The notes beneath the pieces are model-generated. The model saw only the letters and a program-made list of their open reading frames with translations, made no database searches and was not told the DNA's origin. Positions 1 through 10,460 of a stretch of DNA of 10,476 bases are shown here, piece by piece. The position numbers were made by a program, and so were the translations under genes. The stretch's first letter is position 1; each line of letters begins with the position of its first letter. The stretch covers positions 1 through 10,476 of the forward strand of contig CALSCQ010002119.1 of NCBI GenBank assembly GCA_943704525.1. The letters are read 5' to 3'. The stretch comes from Pigoraptor vietnamica (lineage: Eukaryota > Opisthokonta > Filasterea).

Positions 1-77
1 ACACACACAAACGCCACACACACACACACACACACAAACGCAACACACACCACGCACACACAACACACACACAAACG

Positions 78-122
<45 letters not shown>

Positions 123-154
123 CAACACACCGCACACACACACACACAAACGCA

Positions 155-185
<31 letters not shown>

Positions 186-228
186 CAACACACCACACAC
201 ACACACACACACCACACACCACACACAT
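1..228. repeat. Compound (CA)n array with AAACGC interruptions
   Basis: This is an almost pure CA dinucleotide tract broken by six copies of AAACGC (starting near 9, 36, 73, 118, 148 and 181), each followed by CAA or CCA and then more CA. The interruptions recur every 27 to 45 bases, so the tract behaves as a higher-order repeat and not only as a slipped dinucleotide run. It runs off the left edge. If the minus-strand exon at 290-564 is real, this array lies in its first intron, about 60 bases past the donor. That is the same placement as the CA arrays in the other genes here. Confidence 0.97.
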
Positions 229-289
229 AGAAGTGACAAACACGCAACTGATTGCAAACGCGCCGGCACATCAGGCAGGGCAACCTTAC

Positions 290-564
290 CTCCACGAGTC
301 TACCATTACTTGCTTACACATATCTCCGCCAACGGGGCGATGGGTGAGCATTGCGGAGGTGCACCCCACACGAAGTCTCCGCACCGTTGTGGGCGATGCG
401 GCAGAGCCGTTCGTTTCCACGACGGCTGTCCAACCGCCAAAGAAATACTCTGGGCAACCCCATGTCATGTCTTGGGCACTCGCAAGGGAAGCAGCGGCGA
501 TAGTGACTGACAGAGCGCACACTCCGAACCACGCACACGCCCGCGAACTCGTGCTGAAACGCAT
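290..564 (-). CDS. Candidate first exon of a secreted or membrane protein, partial
   Basis: The family is not recognised. Reading from the ATG at 564-562, the first 30 residues look like a signal peptide: arginines at 2 and 8, a hydrophobic stretch at about residues 10-28 (AWFGVCALSVTIAAASLASA), and an ASA motif at 28-30 before Gln31. The next 60 residues contain three cysteines and an Asn-Gly-Ser sequon. The frame meets TAA at 288-286, but that codon overlaps a textbook donor, AG^GTAAGG, at 290/289. The exon would therefore end in phase 2 at 290 and continue beyond the left edge, with the CA array inside the intron. Against this, the donor is GTA while every other intron here starts with GTG, and an overlapping plus-strand frame (233-658) is also open. 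Treat it as a plausible but unproven gene start. Confidence 0.33.
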
Positions 565-1031
565 CCAGTCGCCGCCGTACCGCTCCGGCCTGGGATTCCG
601 TCGGGGGAAAAGGGGGGGGGGGGGGGGGGGGTTCTCGGCTTCCCGTTGTCACCACTAACTTCGGGGTTTTTTCCACTGACCGACCGAGAAAGTCCAGCAA
701 GTTACAAGTGACGCATACGCACGTTTGGCGTCATCGTGACGCACACACCACCATCGAACAGGACGTGGACAAGTGCGAAATAAAAATTCAGTTGAATGAT
801 TTTTCAATGGAGAAATTTTGATATAATAATTGTTGTCCGGGTAACGGGTGACATCACTCCGATACGATTTCACACACACCCCCGAAAGCGCTCGATAGGG
901 CACGACTCCTCAGTTCTCGTGACACGTTCCGCTTTTCTCATCAACTCCATCTCTCTTCCCATCAAAGGTGCTTTTTTGGACTGCTTTTCTCTTCTCACAT
1001 TGCACAGTTTCAAGGGCTTCTAGCACAAGCA
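565..1031. promoter_or_regulatory. Intergenic region, probable promoter of the 1032 gene
   Basis: No convincing coding sequence is seen here. The stretch holds a run of 20 G (612-631), an inverted repeat GCGTCA-TCG-TGACGC (728-742) built from TGACG half-sites as bound by bZIP factors, and an AT-rich island (about 778-835) with TATAATAA at 822-829. A CRE-like TGACATCA lies at 849-856, one base off TGACGTCA. The AT island and CRE-like site are about 180-210 bases upstream of the ATG at 1032 and are the best promoter candidates. If the 290-564 exon is real, this is a 467-bp divergent promoter. The assignments come from motif appearance only. Confidence 0.45.
612..631 (+). repeat. Poly-G tract, 20 consecutive G
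   Basis: Twenty uninterrupted G residues follow a purine-rich GGGGGAAAA lead-in. Such a run can fold into a G-quadruplex and is highly prone to slippage, so its true length is uncertain in an assembly. Confidence 0.97.
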
Positions 1032-2034
1032 ATGGCGGGCGACACGCACGGCGGCGATGGCCACCCCGAAGTGGCGCACGTCGCGCGCCGCTTCAGTCTT
1101 CTGAACTTCAACAAGAACACCGTGTCCCCGGGCCACCAAAAGCGCGTGCTGCCAGACTTTATGCGGTTTGGGATCGACTCGGCAACGTGGGCCGACTTTT
1201 CGATCGCGGAGGATGGCGACGGGAGCATCGACGACCTTCTGTCGCACAGTTCGAGCAAGCTGCTCAACAAGTACACGACGACCGACATCATGATGCAGCT
1301 CGAGAAGCACGGCGTGCTTGCGAAGCTGCGCGCGTCGGGCATAGAGGACATCGCCATCCACTTTGACCTCGCCGATCCATTTGTTCACAAGGTGACGATT
1401 CGCTACGTACGACCGATGCGCACTAGAGGCGATGCTGTGCCGAACGAGGCGACCCCCCAAGGGGAGTTCATGCTGTGCGAAATCTTCCTCCGACGGTTGC
1501 GTTCGGCGTCGAATCTGAAGGCGATGAACGCGACGGACGACCACAGGCCCGGCGGGCATCTCGTGCACTCGCTGTTGACGTCGTTTGAGGATTTCGACAT
1601 GGTCGCAGTGGAGTGGATGCGCATGCAAAACCCGCTACGACAGTTCACGAAGGAGCGGCCGCCGTTGCCTGGACAGGTGGGGCGCGGTCGCGAGCATCCG
1701 TGAATGTGGCTGCGAGCTCTGTTTTTTGGCTCGTAAGCGTCTGTACGATCCATACACGCAGTCAGCACAACATACTCCTGTACCTACTCTTCGACGACAC
1801 TGTCTTTTGTGCTCCCCACGCACGCGTGACATACAAATTAACCCGTGTTTTGTTATCGATCCCCCGAAGGATCACCCGTCTCTCGGCATCGGGCGCGAGG
1901 TGGAGGAGCTTATTGCCGACATGGCGACGATGAGTGGGCGCGATGCGATCACGAATGTCCCCCTCTACTTCCACAATGCCCTCTTCTATTGGAAGCCTGG
2001 CTACAGGTGTGCACGACGCACTCGATGATGTCAC

Positions 2035-2067
<33 letters not shown>

Positions 2068-2145
2068 TTCTCTCTCTCTCTCTCACGCACACACACATAC
2101 ACACACATACAGACACACACACATGCACACTCTCTCTGTCTCTCT

Positions 2146-2178
<33 letters not shown>

Positions 2179-2866
2179 GACCTTCACGCTTCCGTCCACA
2201 CATAAGCTCGCCATGGCGACACTGCACCTCACGACACTGCACCTCACGCAACTCTCACGCCGCAGATTTGTCGACCCCGAGTTCGAGGGCAAGTTCCGCA
2301 CGCTTGCGCAGGACGTCCTCTCAGAGATCAAGGAGAAGGGACTCGCGGCCGTGTCGTTCGCTGTCCTGCATGGCCGCCTCTTCTGCGATGGCCGCCGCGT
2401 GATGCCGGATCGCTCGCACGGCGCAGCGATCGGTGACACAAAGCCGCCGCCCACCGCAACCGTCACCGCGACGGACGCATCGCACGCAGCGCAGGCGCAG
2501 GCGCAAGCGGGGACGCATGCGGACGCACAGGGGGAAGATAGGATGCCCACACACGCGGCCGAGCCAACACAACCGCGACGAATGAGCCTCTCTGGCCTCT
2601 TCCACTCGCACAAGCCCGCGGACTCGGTCGCAGAGCGGCGCGCGCACTCGGTGCGGGTGCTGTGGGTGGCGGAGGAGATGATGCGGCCCATCTCGAAGCG
2701 CATGTACCAGTACTTTGAGGGACGCGAGTACCAGGACATTGTGATTGCCAACACGACGACGGGCGTCTTCTTCATCGATTGGGACGCGCCGCTGCCGTCG
2801 AACGACGAGTGGCACTCGGCGCGGAAGCTAAGGCTGATCAACACGGCACCGGAGTTTGTGCGATGA
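1032..2866 (+). CDS. Unrecognised 460-aa protein, three exons
   Basis: Exons are 1032-1676, 1870-2006 and 2266-2866, totalling 1383 bases or 460 residues. Introns are 193 bases (GTGGGG...GAAG, phase 0) and 259 bases (GTGTGC...GCAG, phase 2, containing CA/CT repeats). An upstream in-frame TAG supports the ATG at 1032. I cannot name the protein. It looks like a globular soluble enzyme or domain: a helical part with [14 protein letters not shown] near residue 115, PLPGQ at 211-215, then [14 protein letters not shown] (216-229), [12 protein letters not shown] (244-255) and [10 protein letters not shown] (262-271). The C-terminus holds an aromatic, sheet-like segment (GVFFIDWD). The His/Asn-rich middle and the Gly-Arg turn suggest a ligand-binding or catalytic core, but that is inference. 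No signal peptide or membrane helix is seen. Residues about 318-383 are an Ala/Gln/Thr-rich insert that may be an alternative intron. The first intron's acceptor (GAAG) is the weakest in the window. The second junction rebuilds GYR-FVDP cleanly. Confidence 0.85.
2032..2177. repeat. CA/CT compound microsatellite in intron 2 of the 1032 gene
   Basis: The tract has CA runs, then two CT runs (from about 2069 and 2131), alternating with CACGCACACA segments. The CT-then-CACG block occurs twice, which suggests duplication of a compound unit. It starts 25 bases after the donor at 2007 and lies wholly inside the intron. Confidence 0.95.
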
Positions 2867-3207
2867 GCCGCGCGAGATCTTGGAGGGATTGCGGTGTGGT
2901 TTGTGTCATTCGTGCGTGCGAGCGTCGCGTGCGCGTCTTCATCGCGCGCTGCGTTGGAGTGTCGACGCTATCCCGTGCCAGTGTATGGATCGGGAATATA
3001 GCGGGGACATGTACATGTGAGCCCGAGAGCAACGACGGTCGCCCCACATCACTCGATCACACGCCCACACACACCAATGGGCAACCACGCAAACACACCA
3101 TCTCAAGTGCGACCGCCGCTGAACCAAAGTCGCACACACACAACTCACAACAACGCTGCGGGGATGGCATCGGATTGGCGCTCAGACACGAGACAACTAT
3201 TGGGCGT
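2867..3207. other. Convergent intergenic region, no gene seen
   Basis: This 341-base stretch separates the 3' ends of the plus-strand 460-aa gene and the minus-strand 85-aa gene, so it should hold both 3' UTRs. No AATAAA is visible. The only notable feature is a perfect 12-bp palindrome, ACATGTACATGT (3007-3018), which contains TGTA steps on both strands. UGUA elements are known to guide poly(A)-site choice in several eukaryotes, so a shared bidirectional 3'-end signal is possible but unproven. Short imperfect CA-rich bits occur near 3060-3150. Confidence 0.5.
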
Positions 3208-3495
3208 TCATTGAGTTGGGGCGGGTCTTCGCGGCGCTGCGCCTGCGGCAACCCATTCAATCTCAGATCCCCTCCTCAAAAAGTCACACCACGCGCGCAG
3301 AAAGTCGCCGTGCTCGTCGACGAGGCGCGCGAGGTTGTTCACGGCGACGGATTGCGCGGAAATGCACTTGAACATTGCCGACAAAGTGTTGGACATCTGC
3401 GCATGACAGGGCATTAAGCACGCAACACACACAAAGACACACACACACACACACACACAGACATACACACACACACACACACACACAGACACACA

Positions 3496-3538
<43 letters not shown>

Positions 3539-3828
3539 GACACACACACACAGACACACACGTGTGAACGTCCACAGCAAAAAGAATGGGCGCCAACTAA
3601 GCACGTTATATGAAAACAAGGACGAAGGTCGAGGCGAACAGAGATCCCAGGCACAGTGCTGCTTTATGGCCTAAAGCTGCAAACACCACTTTGCTGTCGC
3701 AAAAAAAAAAAAAAAAACACACGTTATCCGCAATCGCTGACAGAGATCCCACAACGCACCTCTCCAATGTCACTGGTGATGCGCGCGAGGGCTTCTGCCG
3801 AGGCGTCTGGTACGGCGTCCGATGCCAT
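3208..3828 (-). CDS. Small 85-aa helical protein, two exons
   Basis: Exon 1 is 3828-3760 (23 residues, MASDAVPDASAEALARITSD...), and exon 2 is 3396-3208 (62 residues plus stop). The 363-base intron runs from GAG^GTGCGT to ATGCGCAG^ATG and is phase 0 on both sides, which is why the reading frame joins exactly. The intron contains the window's TG/CA array and a T17 tract. The protein is small, without signal peptide or membrane segment. Residues about 10-65 look like one or two amphipathic helices with heptad-like hydrophobics (ALARITSDIGEMSNTLSAMF, then VAVNNLARLVDEHGDFLRAW), and the C-terminal 20 residues are Ala/Pro/Arg rich. This architecture is typical of subunits of small helical-bundle complexes. 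A faint likeness to the Dam1 subunit of the DASH kinetochore ring is discussed as a finding. No firm family assignment is possible. The mirrored intron structure and clean splice sites make the gene itself likely. Confidence 0.72.
3424..3562. repeat. CA array in the intron of the 85-aa gene
   Basis: Interrupted (CA)n on the plus strand with GACA and CGCA variants. On the sense strand of the host gene it reads (TG)n and stops about 27 bases before the acceptor at 3397. It is the one array that appears as TG and not CA in the transcript. Confidence 0.96.
3701..3717 (+). repeat. Poly-A tract, 17 A
   Basis: Seventeen consecutive A on the plus strand, read as T17 in the intron of the minus-strand 85-aa gene, about 45 bases past its donor. 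It is too far from the acceptor to be the main polypyrimidine tract. No reverse-transcribed element is attached to it. Confidence 0.95.
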
Positions 3829-4287
3829 GAATCGCCTCAGTTGTTACAGCGACAACGTATTCACTCGGCGGTGTCGAACGGGTGCAAGTAAAAGGCTCAA
3901 ACTCAAGCGTTGTTTTTCGCAAGACACACGGTCAGATGCGGCTGTGTTGTACGAGAAACGACTTGTCTTCTCCTCCTCCACTGCGCGCGTCTGCTTCTGT
4001 TTGGAGTGGCCACTGATGTATGAATGCGATTCAACGTCGCCGGCGGGCCGCATACAACTTCAAAAAATTCTCCCGCCAAAATTTTCGCGATCCCGCCATC
4101 CAAATCAAAGTATCGTTCGTTTTTCTGTATCCTTCTTTCAGCCGCCGCTACGCCACGCGCGCACACAAAACGCCACGCGCACAAACGCGCCCATAATGCG
4201 ACCCATTGACAGCACGGTCCCTTCCCGCGTCGCATGCGTCACCTTGCACTCCGTCCAGACAGACACCGCAAAGGCGACCCTTCACGA
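3829..4287 (-). promoter_or_regulatory. Intergenic region with E2F-like boxes upstream of the 85-aa gene
   Basis: Read on the minus strand toward the ATG at 3828, positions 4097-4059 hold GGCGGGA, then TCGCGAAAAT, then TTTTGGCGGGA, then TTTGAA. GGCGGGA and TTTCGCG are classical E2F/DP-type sites, and TTTGAA is the CHR core. The cluster lies 230-270 bases upstream of the start. The region also receives the uS15m 3' UTR, since that gene ends at 4288. No coding sequence is seen. Open frames on both strands here lack any recognisable protein features. Confidence 0.5.
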
Positions 4288-5925
4288 TCACGCGACCTTC
4301 CGCTTCTTCTCATTAAGCCCGAGCCGCTGCGCAAACGTCAGAGAATACCGCTCTTCGAGTGGCTCGATCTTGAGCCGGTTGATGAGCTTCACGTATCGCT
4401 CGAGGGAGAGGTCGCGCAGGTACAGCAGCATCCGTTTCCGCTGGTTGGTAAGCAGTGTGATGGTGCGCTTGGCAGCAAGATCTTTCCTGGCCACGCCTTG
4501 GAGGTGCGTCTCAACGACTTCGAGCTTGTACGTCAGCAGCGCAACTGCATGAAACGGACGAAGTGTGAGAAGGCCGTCCGTACGCAAGCGCACGCCCGGA
4601 GGCGACAGAAATAACAGAATGTGACTGTCGGGCGACTTGTAGGGGCTAAGTAGGGTCCGTTACAAACAGACATGGCAGAGACATACAAGAGCCACAACAG
4701 CGCGGACAAGAAGCGCCGCAACGCAACACCCTCGACGCCATCCACCGCACTCTCACCCTGCACTTCCGGCGAGCCGCAGTCGGTCGGGTGCCTCCTAAAC
4801 TCGTCCACAATGTTCTTGCGCGCGTACGAATGCAAATCCCGCTGCGACGCCAGCGAGAGGTCAAACACGCGACGCGCAGTCGGGTCGAGGCCCTTGAGAT
4901 CTTCCTCGGTGAGGCCGCGAATGTACGCGCCCTGCACACGCTCGCCTGCCTTGTTCTTCGGACCCACTGCGCACCCACAGGGCAGTGCGTGATCACGCGT
5001 GAGACACAGCACCCCCACAACAAGTCAAGACGAACGAGAGAAGCGAGAAGCGAGCAGATCGGCTCACAAGCAGAGTAAGCACCCCACCCCACGACCGTGA
5101 CGAAAAACAGAATAGATTAGTCACAAGTCAAGTGTGTGAGCCACGTGCATATAAAAACCGGTGGGTTTGCCAAATTATAGCCCACATCCCCGCGTCCGCC
5201 GCATGCACAGCACGCACCTATTTTCGGGTCCCGCAGGAGCACAGTCTGGACGCGCTTCTCTTTCACCTTCTCTTTGCGGCGATCTTGCGCCGAGATCTTC
5301 ACAAGCTGTTCCTTCGGCTTCTTCGCCGACGCCTTCTGCGCCTGCTGCGACTCGCGAAGCAGCTCGAGGCCCAGAAAGCCGTCGTCTGTCTGTGACACTT
5401 GGGGAGCCTTTGGCTTCGCGCCGGCCGCCCCCGATGACGCCTTGGCGCCCGAATCCTTCGCCGGTTGAGCAGCCGTGGCGTTGCTCACGGGGTTTGCTGT
5501 CCCCGTCGCAGACGGCTTCGATGCCGACGCGCCCGCATTCGCAGCACCCGTCTTTGCGTCCGAAGACGCCTTCGCACTCGAATCCTTCGCCTGTTGAGCC
5601 GCAGCGGTGTCTTTGCTCAGGGGCTTTGCTGGCCCCGTCGCAGACGACTGCGATGAAGATGCGCCCACATCATTCTTCGAAGCACCCGCCTTCGCGTCCG
5701 ACGGTGATCGCGGCCCAGAACCCGACTTTGCGGAATCGGCGTACAACCGCACAACAGCGCGTGTGGGAGGGGTAACCCGTCGAAACGCTAACCCAGCTGT
5801 GAATTGGGAAAGCACATGAGACCTCACCGTATGCCAAAAGGTCACAATAAGAATAAAGAATATGTGAAAGAGATGCATCACCCACCGCCAGAAGCTAGCC
5901 GCCGCGCGCACACGGCGGCAAGCAT
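4288..5925 (-). CDS. MRPS15: Mitochondrial small-subunit ribosomal protein uS15m, four exons
   Basis: Exons on the minus strand are 5925-5886, 5796-5218, 4966-4757 and 4544-4288, totalling 1086 bases or 361 residues. The introns are 89, 251 and 212 bases, all GTG...CAG and all phase 1. The S15 fold lies at about residues 254-340: RRHPTDCGSPEVQ matches the S15 signature, followed by the helix hairpin with LLTNQRKRMLLYLRDLS and LERYVKLINRLKI. uS15 binds the small-subunit rRNA central domain and takes part in an inter-subunit bridge. The first exon encodes MLAAVCARRLASG. Joined to exon 2 it gives an Arg/Ala-rich, acid-free leader ending near VRLYADS, a typical matrix-import presequence. Between the leader and the domain lies a low-complexity Ala/Ser/Lys region with a 43-residue tandem duplication (about 5433-5705). 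Bacterial S15 has 89 residues and animal mitochondrial forms are longer, so 361 is large. The identification is firm, and the short first exon is inferred from splice sites and the presequence. Confidence 0.92.
5433..5705 (-). repeat. Tandem coding duplication in uS15m linker
   Basis: Two neighbouring units with a period of about 129 bases (43 codons) encode similar Ala/Ser/Lys-rich stretches, with shared landmarks such as SATG, PAKDS or QAKDS, and AKASS. The plus-strand word GAATCCTTCGCC starts both units, at 5451 and 5580. Divergence between the copies is moderate, so the duplication is not very recent. It sits between the import leader and the S15 domain. Confidence 0.85.
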
Positions 5926-6259
5926 CTTCGCCGACACACGCGCACGCACGCAGACAAGTCACTCGCACGAGATGAACAACAGCAACGACCGTCTTCACAA
6001 ATTTCGACCCACGGCGCCACACATGGAATAAAGGGGCCTTGCTAGCAGGCACACTGCCCGATTTGCTCCAGATAACTCCGGATTATCTCCGGCGCCGTTT
6101 TTGAAATTTGAAATCCACACCATTCACTCCACACACACGCAACGTCCCCATCGCGCTGACAAGCATTATTTCAAACGAATTCTTACTCGCCGTTTTTGTG
6201 TCAAGAAACTCCTCACAAACACATTCTGTCCACAGACACGCGCGCACGTCACGCACAAA
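5926..6259. promoter_or_regulatory. Divergent promoter between uS15m and NDC80
   Basis: The two start codons are 334 bases apart, head to head. Toward NDC80 (plus), GGCGC (6091-6095), four bases, then TTTGAA (6100-6105) and a second TTTGAA (6107-6112) resemble the CDE/CHR tandem of animal G2/M genes. Toward uS15m (minus), 6018-5998 reads GGCGCC, GTGGGT, then CGAAATTTG, a near copy in mirror orientation. Between them are an AGATAA/TTATCT inverted GATA pair (6070-6075 and 6083-6088) sharing a CTCCGG repeat, and a TGCTAGCA palindrome near 6040-6047. No clear TATA box is present. The elements are read directly, and their function is inferred. Confidence 0.6.
6091..6112 (+). promoter_or_regulatory. 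CDE/CHR-like cell-cycle element before NDC80
   Basis: GGCGC, the spacer CGTT, then TTTGAA, AT and TTTGAA again lie 148-169 bases upstream of the NDC80 ATG. In animal cell-cycle genes such as CDC25C a CDE (GGCGG/GGCGC) sits exactly four bases from a CHR (TTTGAA), and the pair is bound by the DREAM/MuvB complex. The same spacing here may be convergence, chance or a conserved G2/M control. The lineage is unknown, so this is tentative. Confidence 0.45.
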
Positions 6260-9968
<3,709 letters not shown>

Positions 9969-10390
9969 AACAAGTCGCGTCGTGTGTGTTTTGCGCGTGC
10001 TGTCCCGTCGTTGCGTTTGCGTTTTCCGCCGCTCTTTGCGTTTCAGCTTGATCTTTGGTCGGCCAATTTGGATGTACAGTGAGTGCTGGCAGAAGAACAG
10101 GAAATTCAAACCGAAAGTGTGCCGTGGTCGTAGGGAGACATAGACAGATCGCATCATACGAGTGCAACCTATTTTGTTTTGGACATGTGTCAAACGACTT
10201 CACGAAGGATGCGTACATATATACACGAGAGCGGTCCGCAATGTGCGCGTGCTCGAACTTCAGAAACCGTGTGACGACCCATTGACGCCACATGTACAAT
10301 GACATCACCGCTAAAACGAGGGCATTGTGTGACCCCCAAAATGGTGCGCCGAAACGTAATTAGGCCCCGTTCGGCTGCAATTTCGTGCAG

Positions 10391-10416
10391 AATTGCAATT
10401 TAGCTAAATTGCAATT
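10391..10416. repeat. Perfect 26-bp palindrome
   Basis: The 26 bases equal their own reverse complement, with arms AATTGCAATTTAG and CTAAATTGCAATT and no spacer. Further copies of the word GCAATT or its relatives lie on both sides (near 10377 and 10427). It could form a cruciform, be a dimeric binding site, or be the inner part of a small inverted-repeat element whose left end is near 10361. Confidence 0.95.
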
Positions 10417-10436
10417 AAGCACTTTCGCAATTATGA

Positions 10437-10460
10437 TCACGTGACCGAAATTTGGGCGCC
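10437..10460. promoter_or_regulatory. E-box and GGCGCC/AAATTT block at right edge
   Basis: TCACGTGA (10437-10444) is a palindromic bHLH-type E-box. GAAATTTG follows (10447-10454) and then GGCGCC (10455-10460). The same GGCGCC plus AAATTT pairing occurs twice in the uS15m/NDC80 promoter, so this may be the promoter of an unseen gene to the right. Confidence 0.4.

Noticed and set aside
233-658. Plus-strand 141-codon open frame
   Set aside because: It starts in the CA array, runs through the poly-G tract as a glycine run and shows no domain-like pattern. The opposite strand offers a better candidate with a signal peptide.
1020-1628. 202-codon minus-strand open frame opposite exon 1 of the 460-aa gene
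   Set aside because: Its His/Arg/Val-rich composition is the usual shadow of a GC-rich coding exon, and no splice or domain evidence supports it.
1934-2265. Thr-His and Val-Cys repeat proteins in CA arrays (also near 3375-3654 and 8101-8350)
   Set aside because: These are translations of CA/TG dinucleotide repeats that lie inside introns of convincing genes.
3208-3300. A third, very short intron near the 3' end of the 85-aa gene (GTGTGA to GCCGCAG)
   Set aside because: It would be about 48 bases, much shorter than the 82-base minimum seen elsewhere, and would not improve the protein.
5117-5217. Read-through of uS15m exon 2 into IGACCACGG-like codons
   Set aside because: The frame passes a GTGCGT donor at 5217. 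Splicing to 4966 restores a protein that continues to the S15 domain.
5797-6052. Uninterrupted N-terminal extension of uS15m starting at 6052
   Set aside because: It would add a tryptophan- and cysteine-rich segment with a hydrophobic stretch that ends at a clear acceptor. The short exon at 5925-5886 gives a normal presequence instead.
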